DNA of 64,000 bases from Chaenocephalus aceratus. Its lineage: Eukaryota; Chordata; Actinopteri; Perciformes; Channichthyidae. The translations under genes and the position numbers were made by a program. The notes below the pieces were generated by a model. That model saw only the letters and a list, made by a program, of their open reading frames with translations, searched no databases and was not told the DNA's origin. Location: the NCBI GenBank assembly GCA_023974075.1, contig CM043787.1, forward strand, positions 35,728,218 through 35,792,217, given 5' to 3'. Positions 12,381-22,819 of the stretch are shown one piece after another. Numbering within the stretch: the first letter of the stretch is position 1; every line of letters begins with the position of its first letter.

Positions 12381-13125
12381 TCTGTACACACAGGACTGAT
12401 GATCTGTACACAGGGTTGGGTTGTAACCATATACAGTCTATGACAATAACATAACACTTGAAACATAACACAGTATCCAGGATTAAAATGATGCTGTTTG
12501 GTAAATCAATACAAAAAATGTACGGACATTTTTATTAAAAGTAGTTTTATTATTCACGGAAATAAAATAATGTGGTCATCATGTTCTATGTGCCTGTATT
12601 ATAATTAGCATAAATAAATTGATTTATACATGCAAAAATAAAGATAATTGAATTCCTTTTCGACTAACTTATTTTAGAAGAACAAGAAGAGATGAGTAAC
12701 ATCTCTTTTAGTTTTAGGCATTATAGATGACCATAGCTTAGATGGCATTATTTTTTTTATTACATTACTCTTATTGTTTAAGAATCATTTAAATTATAAA
12801 ACACCATCATTTATATCACCGATTAACAGGTATAAAAGGAACAGAAATAGACCATGCTGATGGTTTTCTGATTTGTCAGACCTTTTAATTAAAAATAAAG
12901 TTACATTTAATGACTTAGCTGGTGAAAATTAGGGTTAATTTGAGACCACATTTGATTGCATCATAGCTATACAATTTAACAATGACAATATTTAAGACTA
13001 ATCTTCTGTCCAGATCGTTTTCACTTGTAAAGGAAATCACCTGTACATTGATTTGACCCACAAGCTTTACCCACGCTGGCCAGTAGGGGCACTCGTTTTC
13101 TAACGGACCTGCAGGGGGAGCGCAA

Positions 13126-13145
13126 GGAATTCTGGGACTTTTAGT
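13126..13145 (-). promoter_or_regulatory. ZNF143/THAP11-type binding site 1
   Basis: Read on the minus strand this is ACTAAAAGTCCCAGAATTCC. The known ZNF143/THAP11 consensus is ACTACAnnTCCCAGnATGC, so the TCCCAGAAT core is exact and the flanks differ at a few bases. It lies about 350 bp upstream of the thap11 start. Confidence 0.55.
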
Positions 13146-13346
13146 TCTCAGCAGAGGACGGTTGGCTTGATAACACCGCGAAGAACAAAACGAGACATTT
13201 ACCACCGAAAATAAAACGCCAGCCTCAATTTCATCATAAATACAAGCTCTACATGCTTGGAGTCCGGATAAATACCGGTGGATTTAGCAGTCGTAAGAAG
13301 AAAAGCAGCTCACTTTTGGTGAAAAATAAACAGGAAGTTGTTAGCG

Positions 13347-13362
13347 TTGTGGGACGTGTAGT
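13347..13362 (-). promoter_or_regulatory. ZNF143/THAP11-type binding site 2
   Basis: Read on the minus strand this is ACTACACGTCCCACAA, with an exact ACTACAnnTCCCA core. It lies about 115 bp upstream of the thap11 start codon, where a proximal promoter site is expected. Confidence 0.6.
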
Positions 13363-13476
13363 TCCGCTTGTAGGCCACTGAGCTTCATTACAACGCATTG
13401 AAAAAAGAAACAACAATTAAATAAGCTAAACTTCACCCCGACGACCGTGCTCTAAAGCCTAGGCGTTGAAGCAAAC

Positions 13477-14298
13477 ATGCCCGGTTTTACATGCTGTGTC
13501 CCGGGCTGCTACAACAACTCGCACCGGGACAGGGACCTGCGCTTCTACACGTTTCCCAAAGACAGCACGCTGAGGGAGCTGTGGCTGCGGAACATCTCCC
13601 GGGCCGGGGTCAGCGGCTGCTTCAGCACCTTCCAGCCCACCACCGGGCACCGGGTCTGCAGCGTGCACTTCGCCGGCGGGAGGAAGACCTACACCATCAG
13701 AGTGCCATCCCTCTTCCCTCTGCGGGGGGTCAATGAGCGCAGGAGCCGGAGGGGCAGAGGCAGGAAGGTGTCAGCGTCGGGGGCTGCTGCACCCGGTGCA
13801 GCCCCTCCGGGCTATTGATCTCCAGGGTGCTGGGCAGTGTGGCGGCGGAGGGAGCCGAGGGCACCACCGGAGGAGAGGCGAGTGATGACAGCAGCATCAC
13901 CGTGGTGCAGATAGGGCAGAACGGGGAGTACCTGGGCACGGCGCGGCTCCCCGCACAGACAGAGGGGACATGTTACACGGAGCCCATCCGAGGAGTTCAT
14001 CGGGGACGACCTGTCGGAAACCGGGTCGCACCTGGCGGCCGTGCAATACGTGAGTGTGACCAGCAGCCCGCTGGACCACTCGTACTCGCTGACCACCGGC
14101 ACCACGTCGGCCGAGCTGCTGCGGAAGCTGAACGAGCAGCGGGACATCATCGCGCTGATGGAGGTGAAGATGAAGGAGATGAAAGCGACCATCCGCCAGC
14201 TGCGGGTCGCCGAGGCCAAGCTGCAGGAGGAGGTGCGCGAGCGGGACCGGCTGCTCTACGGGAACTCCGTGGCCTTAAGCGTCCGCAAGAACATCTGA
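13477..14298 (+). CDS. thap11: THAP domain-containing protein 11 (Ronin)
   Basis: THAP11 is a sequence-specific transcription factor that recruits HCF-1 to promoters of growth and mitochondrial genes. The start [16 protein letters not shown] is almost invariant in the family. The THAP zinc finger (C2CH) runs over residues 1-85, with CSVHF and FPLRGVNER. The C-terminal part has the HCF-1-binding tetrapeptide DHSY (14,074-14,085) and a long helix suited to a coiled coil ([20 protein letters not shown]). The gene is intronless, as in mammals. The polyglutamine tract of the human protein is absent. The frame is interrupted: one base appears lost at about 13,795-13,815, and the original frame returns at about 13,960-13,990; between them the second frame reads as plausible protein ([19 protein letters not shown]). 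Confidence 0.92.
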
Positions 14299-17200
14299 AG
14301 GGTGCATATCACCGGAGAGGACCCGTTACAGAGACAGACTAACGGATATGACACCGATCCAACCCTATTTTGTATAAAACTACGAGCGATGACAATTTAT
14401 TTTCGAGAGGTCGAGCTAACTTTTCGTAGGCCTGTATTGAAAAAGTTGACAGGCTAGTTCATGTAGTCGAGCTTATATTAAAAACATGCACAGTGCACTA
14501 TTGGCCGGTTCCCAACCAGGATCAATATTACATATGTTGTTCAATCAAACAAGAATCATAGTATGCACAGACTGACAAGAGAGCAGGGTTATACATGTGT
14601 GACGTGACTGATGAGGAGGATGCTTTCAACTGCCTAGTTATGTAGAACGTTTTTCTTTTAAAAGTTATTCCTTACTTGAGATTTTGAATTAGGAGCTTGT
14701 AGCAGAAACATCTAGTAGATTTGCAGAGGTAAACTATGCCAAGATTGCGCATCTATAGGATTTTCTGTATACAAAACACTATTCTTGGCACACTTGGGTG
14801 TTAGTCAATGAAGTACAGCTCTACCATGACTTTATCTGAGTTGCCTTTAAAGATAGCTTAAGATGCTTTCCCTTGATATGTGTTGATATAAGACATTTGA
14901 TCATCAAGGAACCGACTTTAAGGAATTATTTCAATTTTGAAGGCACTCAAACAATGTCATCTTATTAAATTATGTTTCTTGAAGACATGCATTAAGTTAC
15001 ATTTGCTCAACGTCTTGTTTTTAAGGAAGTGAAGTACAAAGAAAAACATTTTCTCAACATACTTTATGCAACTTGAACATGTTAATGTCTGCGCCCCCAA
15101 GGTTATTCTGCAGCAGCTCCTGCTTATGTCAGTGTGTTTCATGTGTGTGGTGTTTTTCACACAGGAGTTAAGTGGCTGCATTTCTTTGTCCTTTCATACG
15201 TGTATTATGCACAGGATGCTACCTACATTTAAGATTGTTGAACTTAGTTCACAGCTATATGCTTTGCTCCTTTTTTGAAGTAAATTTCATTTTAAAATAA
15301 CGTTGATTCACATTGAATATTTCCAACTTCATTAAGTTTGTCATGATTTTGTCCAGGTAGCGTCCCAGTAACACTTGCTTTCACCTTCAAGTGGGGAAGG
15401 TTTAAGCTCTCAGACACCTGTTAGAGGCTCTTGTTGGACTCTTTTTAGGAAAGAAGAGATACAAAAATAATATTTGACTATACTATATACAATACTTTCA
15501 GCACTGTTAAGAAGTCATACCATTTTCATCATATTTGATACACCCTAAATCACATCATAGACTTATGAAGGGAAGGGAATCAAACTTGAACAAAAAAACA
15601 TCATCATAAATCCTTTAAAAGTCATTGTGTTTCAAAAGATTTCTGATATCATTGTGTTGATAATCTGAGCTAATCATTTCAGCGAGTTCACTACAGAGAT
15701 GGTATAAACCATTGTTATTGTTTTGACATTTCATAGTTTTGTGGCAGATCTGATTTACTGTAGAGTCTTGTGGTGCGATGTGTCACATGTTGCAGAGTGA
15801 TTTCCACCCTCTAGATGGCGGTGACATTAAACTGCGGAGCGGGAGGTTTAGCGCCGCTCGATGGCCTAATTTGCTTCATCTGTCTGTGTGTCGACGGCTT
15901 GGATGGTCCTTTGCTTGATTGTTACTCATATTAAAAAATGAAACATCTTAATGTGATTGTAAAACTGTTCTACAGTTACTTCACCTAAACTTGAAACGTG
16001 TCATTTGAACCCGTGCTGTGTGTCGCAGGAAACCGAGAGAAAGGAATAGGGATGAATGAACAGACAGCATCGGATAGAGCGAGGATCCAGATCCTAATCT
16101 CATCTGGATTTCTTTTTTTTTACTCCCCACAGTGTTGCATAACGCCTTAATCCATCGCTGTCGATCACATTGACTCAACTGTGTCTCTCTTTTAGGCTGC
16201 TGCCATTTAACCAAGCTGTCTTTACATTTAGGCCAAGCAACAGCTTCTCGTGTCAGATTTAGTTGTCGTTTGAGCGTAATTGTGTAATGTGAATGAAGTA
16301 AACACGTGTAATATGTAATCCTTAAAATCCAGTGTGTGACACCACACTATACACGCAGTATATCCGTGCCTGCTCAAACGGTGGCCATTACATCAAATCC
16401 CTTTAATTAATATTGCTGACCAAAATATATTTGTCTGCTTTTCATAGGAACAGCATTGATTAGTCAACTCATTATTATGATTGACAGAAAAGACGTCGTT
16501 TTGCCTATTTTTCATGCGAAATAGCCTCTCAAATACGGAGATTTCCTGCTTTTCTCTGTTCTATATCCAATTATCTGAACACCTGCAGAATTATTTTCTA
16601 AATACTCTTTCAATGAGGGATTGTCTGCTGATAAACCCTTCTCTTTTGCTATTTTATAGGTAATAAAAAGCTTAATTAGTAAGACATCTTTTATTGGTAC
16701 GAGAAACTATTAAAACAAGTCAAGAAAATAGTGTTCACTTGATTGAAGATAATAATATTGATACTGCCGATTCTATCATAAATCGCCTACAAAAATAAAC
16801 GTTTTATACTTTACAGGAAGTGAATTATGGGTTAACTACTGTGACATATCAAGCAGTTGTCACACAACCATGTTTTTTGGGAAACGACCCTTATGCTCCA
16901 CTCTTCTTGGCTTATCAAAAGGTAAGACTGGAAATAATACATTAGGTTTAATGTATTAGGGCTGGGCAATTATCCTATACGATAATATCAATTATTTCAA
17001 TAGAGTTGTGTCGTAGGTTGACTTGTAATGATTTCACTTTACTGTACTATTCCTTCTCTTTTATATAAATGTATCTTAAATAATCATCTATATGAAATGA
17101 AATCCAAAGTTACAGACACACTGTATACAAAAATATTTTACTCACAAGAAAATCAATAAGGCCTTGCAACCAAACTACTGCACAAAACTAGGAGCCAGGG

Positions 17201-18137
17201 GAGTCAGGACGCCCATAATCACCAACAAACTACAAAAGCCCTCACGGCTGAAATAGCTTAATAAAGTGATGAATGACTCTATATTTCACACACACTTCAC
17301 ATCAGGCTTGATTGGTCCTGAGCATCTCTGCAAAAGGTAATAATGTTAAAAAAGCAGATGTTTTCAGCTGTAATACCAAACTCTCTACTTGAGGTATTGA
17401 TTCTGGGCAGTGGCTTCAGATACAGATGGATTATTCTGTAGTTAATGGTTGTTTTAAACCACAGATTAACAATGGGTTACCATTTCCTCCTGTGTCAGTG
17501 TACAGATGTGAACAGGGGCTTATGCTAATGCACGTAGTGGAAGCCATCTGGGGGCGTATGGGGATTTGGAGGCTGAGAAGAAGAGGAGGGGGATATAAGA
17601 TGGACGCTCAAGTTGAGAAAAAGGCAAGTGTATTTTTATAAAAAAACAGGACAATAATAGTATCTGCCCAATCTTTTTTTCAGAGTGAATAACATGTAGA
17701 TACAACATATGCTCTTCAATAACCCCCCCCCCATGACCCACATGGCTGTGGGTGAGACTCTCACTTGGGATGCTGCTATTCTCAGAGGTGGCTCTGACTG
17801 TTGGACTCCCAGGTGAGCTGGATTCTCTTATCCTCTGTGGACGTCCTCCATCTGTCCACATGAAACACTAAATCCTGCTGACACTTCTGATCATGTTCCC
17901 TGTTAATGTCATTTGTGATAAACACATTTTCAATAGTGCAGTCAGATCTTTTGCAGCACGTAAATGTGTGTTAACAAATGAGCGATTGGTAATACATTTT
18001 ATAATTCATTTGTGTTTCAAATAAACGTTCTAAATACTAAAGACCGGAAATGAGAACACTTTAATCCAGTGTGCTGTGAGGGATGCCGTCATTGGTCGGC
18101 TGCCTGCAAGCTCTCGCCTTGTGCCCCTCCCCACACA

Positions 18138-18208
<71 letters not shown>

Positions 18209-18224
18209 ACACACACACACGCAT

Positions 18225-18261
<37 letters not shown>

Positions 18262-18285
18262 ACACACAACACACACACACACACA

Positions 18286-18316
<31 letters not shown>

Positions 18317-18526
18317 ACAACATCCTCTTACTCTCTGTGATGCAGCGTTCCCATTCACTGTTAATCCAGTCTGGTTTGTGGCTCTGTGCTTTACTTTTAA
18401 AATCTAATAATTTATGAACAGATGGAAGTACTCGTCCCTTTTTAAATCAGATACTTTGGGGAGCTTCTCATCAGAGGCTCGGGTTCAGAGGTGGATCTCA
18501 GCTCCACGGGACTCGTGGAAGGAAAG
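14299..18526. other. Intergenic stretch, thap11 to nrn1l
   Basis: No further exon was recognised. Human neighbours that would be expected here (NUTF2, EDC4) are not seen. The stretch includes the compound CA microsatellite. A fragment of a transposon end may be present at about 16,965 (GGGCTGGGCAATTAT). Confidence 0.5.
18132..18316. repeat. Compound CA microsatellite
   Basis: About 185 bp of (CA)n with short CC, GCATG and AA interruptions, upstream of nrn1l. All long reading frames here are Thr/His or Val/Cys repeats and are not genes. Confidence 0.97.
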
Positions 18527-18882
18527 ATGAAGAAGTCCCAACGAGGCACGGCGACTATGCTGCTGCCCATCGCTCTCTGCCTCAGTAAGGATGGTTCTTT
18601 AAATGCTCTCTGACTGTGTGATGTGCATTTAAGTCTTTATGTTTTAAAGTGCTAAGTTGGCTTTTGCCTGTCTTTTATCGGGCACTTATACTATATCAAT
18701 GATGTGTCTGTTTGTGCCCCAATGCGTAGAAGGGATTTCAGCAGGTTGTCAGAAAAAGCCCAAAGTATTTACAGAAAGACTCATTTATTTAGCTTGTTCT
18801 AAAATTGATAAGCGATGGGTTTACTAATGCACTTACCTTAATGAAATACTCACTGTCCCTCATGTACTGATTCTCTCTCATC

Positions 18883-18961
<79 letters not shown>

Positions 18962-21900
18962 AGTGTGTGTGTGTGTGTTGTGTGTGTGTGTGTGTGTATT
19001 TGGTGTACAAAATCATATATTTAGGTGTGAATTCTGTTATTTTTTAGGGTATTTGAGGTTTTTACTCCTCTCAGGAAGTTTGTTGTAAAACACATGTGAT
19101 GGCTTATGTAGAAAAAACATACTATGGATTCTATGGTTGTAGAATTTGGATCAATGACTTTGGAAAATGCAAGACTAACAAAATGTTTGCAGTAAAAATC
19201 ATGATGAGCATTATTGTGGGATGAATAGTAAACTAGAAATCATGACACACTTCACACAAATTAAAGCAGGCAAATACAACAAGATAAACAAATACATAAC
19301 TAATGTTCATTCAGGCGTTGAATAATGAAAGTATTATCTTATCTGTCTGAGCCGTAGACGGGGGTCAGCTATTGGTCAATCTAAAGCTTCAGTGGATGAA
19401 ATAACACACCTGATGCTTCAGACTCTCAAGTGACACTTAGGAGAGATATTCAATCTTTAGGTATTGGTATTGTTGACGAATAAAGGTCTGAACAGATTTA
19501 GTGATATCTATGAATTAATGTCTGTCTTCGCCAATAGCTTAGGATTCATGAAGAAATCAAAATCCTTGGTTTGATGTAAGGTCAAAAAGATCTTGTTTTG
19601 TAAGTTCAGAATTTCAAGATATTCAGTTTAATATTATAAATCAGAGAAAAGCAGGAAATCTCCATATTCTAGAGATTATGAATTGGTCAACTCATAGAGT
19701 GTGGATCTGAGTGTGTCAATCAATAGATATCTTCCTGTGAGGTTACGCTCAAATGTCCTCTGCATATCAATTCAAACATAGATTCACAACTTTTCTAAGG
19801 AAGATTGTGATGACTCAAACTAGTCTCAGCGTGTTGTGTATGAGATGATCGATCAGACAGCTCCTGCACTGAATTTGGCTTTGAGGTTGTATAATCCCTC
19901 CAGATGAATGGAAATCAACATATTTCGGTATTTGTTTGATCCGTCTGAGCACCAGATGGATCATTTCTCTATAAAGATAAACATTGTGTTTCACATCACA
20001 AGATGAAATCCCTGAACCAAACAATCTCTCATCTCTAAACACATCTATTTCTGTATACTCATGTTCTATTGTCCGGCAGTGGCTCAGTCAGTACAGTACA
20101 CAGCTTGGACTGTGAGCCGTAGGGTCGCCGGTTCAAGTCCCAGACCAGACCTAAATATGGAGTGTGGACTACTTGGAGAGGTCCCAGTTCACCTCCTGCC
20201 CTGCCGTGGTGCCCTTGAGCAAGGCACCGGACACCCCCCTTCCCCCCTCACTCCCATTGCTCCCCGGGCGCTGTACAATAGCTGCCCACTGCTCCTAGTA
20301 CTAGACTCATGAAGCTTAGCGCAAGTTCAATAAGGAAGACCTAACACGAGTCACTTACACGTCATTCTATGGCTCCCTTCCCCCCTCATTAAATATGAGG
20401 GCGTCACCCCTCAGCAGCCAATAGCTGCACATGCTAAATTCCTTAAATGCCTGCTCTTCCTCCCTGTCAGTTGTCATTTGCAGATGACCGCAACCCGCCT
20501 CCCGTCTCCTCCAGGACAAAGCTAAACCTTCCTTCTTCAGACCGGTCTCACCTACTCAGCACCACCACCAGTGTCTAGACCCCGGGGATTTCATCGGAGC
20601 GGTGCTTTCCCTCCTGAATGATTATCCTGCAAACCGGGGCCTAATCGCCAAACACCATTACATTCTCCTGTTGTATTATCATTGCAATCATTTCATTCAT
20701 ATGACGTGTAAACAATAAATATGTAATTCTTACATCACGTCTCTCCGGTTTGAACTGGTACTAGGATGGGTTAAAAGCAGAGAACACATTTCACTGTGTG
20801 TGCTGTGTGCTCTGCATGTGTGACCATTAAAGAGGGTTTCAACCCTCCCAATTCTTCTTCTTCTCTCCACCAGGCCTGGTCCCTGTGAGTTTCGGAGCGG
20901 CAATTTCATGTGCTTCCATCTACAAGAGTTTCGCTCAGTGTTTACTTACACTTGGAGACAGTTTGGTGGAAACACAAAAAGACCAAAACACACAGGACAT
21001 CGATGCAATCTGCAGGTGTGTATCTGTCCAGCACTTTGGTAACCATCCCCTGTCTGTCTTGAAACAACTTGTCTCAGATTGTTGAAGTTATTAAAGTTGC
21101 TCCAGTCTATTAATGAAATGTCTCAACAAATATTGGCTCTTGTGCAATGCAATATTTCAGCTGAACTTTATGTTTCTCACTGAAATGTGCCTAATATGAC
21201 GAACATACAACCTGCATAACGTCAGCATGTTAGCATTGTCAGTAAGAGAATGTTAGCATGCTGACGTTAGCATTCAGGTTATAGCACCAGGTACAGCCTC
21301 ACAGAGCCAAATGGTCATAGATTGTTTAAAACCGTGTTGTCCTCAGAGTTTGTGAGTTTTTGCAGTGACAAACTTACAGAGATGTATCAGCTGACAGCGC
21401 TTCACAGGGTTACTGGGTGTTGATTTGGGTTTATGGCCGACACCTCAACTCTGTCTCCTACAAAATGACATTTACATACAGCTAAACTGTGTACAAAACC
21501 ATGTTATGGGGAAATGTTTCTCAGGTTTCATGTCTGGTGTCATCATTTCCTTTCATTATCTCTAATAAAAACATGCTTTGCTTTGGGCCTGTATTAATAC
21601 AACAAACCATTATCACCAGGAACCACAGGTGTTGTCAAATAAACATGGGCCAAAACGCTACATTATAACTTAAAAACGAATTTGTTTTCTGTTGGATGTG
21701 GTTTGAATTGTGCTTTATTCTTACCACACCCAAAAGTCATGCATGTAATAAGTGTACACATACAGACATACTGTCTGAAAATGCTACATTCAACATTTCA
21801 TTTTTAGTAATCTTGTTGATTATGTATAGTGCTTTTTACCTACATAAGTGTCCAACAGAAGCTACCCTAGATTGAACAGCAACGTGAGGGGTTAATCCAC

Positions 21901-22332
21901 TCAAACTCTGAAGAAGTGTTACATATTTCTTAAACATTTGCTCAAATGATAACTGTTTTATTGTACATGTTACCCTGCAGTCTTCACATTTCCGCTCTGA
22001 TCTGCTCTGATCTCCTCGTTCCTCAAAGGTCCTGGAATGCGTTCCATGTATGTGCCAACTCAGCTCTGGCCGGTTGCCCGGGAGACGCAGCAGCCATCTG
22101 GGAGTCTCTAAGACAAGAGTCCAGGAAGACGCAGTTCTCCGGAAACCTCTACGACATGTGTGCCAGCCGCACCACCCTCCCACCCAGCACTGTGCCTGCA
22201 GCCCCGAGCCCCCCCACCTCCGACCAGACCAACAAGGAAACACTGAAAGGGCAAACCAACAGGAACAGCCCCCCCTTCAGCTCTCTGATGTTCCCTGTGT
22301 GCAGCACCTTGCTACTGCTGCTCAGGAGTTAG
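18527..22332 (+). CDS. nrn1l: Neuritin-like GPI-anchored protein
   Basis: Three coding exons: 18,527-18,584, 20,874-21,015 and 22,029-22,332, all with GT-AG borders and matching phases; 167 residues. The neuritin family consists of small GPI-anchored, secreted neurotrophic proteins acting on neurite growth and synapse stability. Residues 1-28 form a signal peptide. Six cysteines (32, 42, 66, 75, 83, 111) match the family framework, with CLLTLGDSL, AIWESLRQES and LYDMC typical of it. A Pro/Thr/Ser linker (115-150) is followed by a hydrophobic tail (STLLLLLRS) that serves as a GPI-addition signal. Proximity to thap11 supports nrn1l over nrn1. The last base of the stop codon TAG is the first base of a MITE. 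Confidence 0.9.
18886..18998. repeat. TG microsatellite in nrn1l intron 1
   Basis: (TG)n with two GAGAG interruptions, just after the first coding exon of nrn1l. Confidence 0.97.
20071..20302 (+). repeat. SINE, 5' part (V-SINE-like), split by an insertion
   Basis: The tRNA-like head has TGGCTCAGTCAGT (A box) and GGTTCAAGTCCC (B box). The body has CCTTGAGCAAGGCACCGG and CCCCGGGCGCTG, the conserved core of a widespread fish SINE. It breaks off at CTAGTACTAG and resumes at 20,758. It lies in nrn1l intron 1. Confidence 0.75.
20305..20757. mobile_element. 453-bp insertion inside the SINE
   Basis: The interruption is bounded by GTACTAG on both sides (20,298-20,304 and 20,758-20,764), a 7-bp candidate target duplication. 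It contains an AATAAA near its right end. No TG...CA ends and no clear inverted repeats were seen, so its class is open. Confidence 0.6.
20765..20846 (+). repeat. SINE, 3' part
   Basis: GATGGGTTAAAAGCAGAG and ACACATTTCACTGTGTG continue the SINE at 20,071-20,302. It ends near ATTAAAGAGGGTTTCA, just before the acceptor of nrn1l exon 2. Confidence 0.7.
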
Positions 22333-22816
22333 TTAAAAGAATACTTCACTCAAGAAATGATAAGTAGTTAAAAAAACTACTCTCCCTTGGAACTTTGAAT
22401 TCTTGGAAAAAACAATATGTTTCTTGCATGAAACTAAAACTGAGAAACATTTTGATGAATTGAAGTGAATGCGGGCCAGGGTTATGGCCTCAAACAACCC
22501 ATGCAGTTTAATGAAGGTTCATTTATCCTGTCATATGCTCACTGCTTTCCAAACACATGCATTATTGCTATAATCTCATTATTTCAAACCCTTCGGCGTA
22601 AACATGTTCACGCTTGTGCAGACATGCTACTGTTACGTGCAAGTCTGAAGTGTGTTTAATAGCCTGATCATTTTTGCAAAAAGTTAAGTTTTTTGGATTC
22701 TGTATTCACCTCTGAGAACTGTGAGAAATACAAAGCTTCCTTCCAGAATCCAAGGTAAAACTTGGTGAGTAATTGATTTTAAAACTATCATTTTGTTGGT
22801 GAAGTATTCTTTTAAC
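22332..22816. mobile_element. PIF/Harbinger-type MITE, 485 bp
   Basis: Terminal inverted repeats GTTAAAAGAATACTTCAC (22,332-22,349) and the exact inverse (22,799-22,816). Flanked by TTA on both sides (22,329-22,331 and 22,817-22,819), the 3-bp duplication typical of PIF/Harbinger. It starts inside the nrn1l stop codon and so forms the beginning of that gene's 3' untranslated region. Confidence 0.85.
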
Positions 22817-22819
22817 TTA

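Noticed and set aside
18030..18407. Long open frames of alternating Thr/His or Val/Cys on both strands
   Set aside because: They are translations of the CA microsatellite.
20071..20160. tRNA gene
   Set aside because: A and B box-like words are present, but the downstream body is that of a SINE and no intact cloverleaf is apparent.
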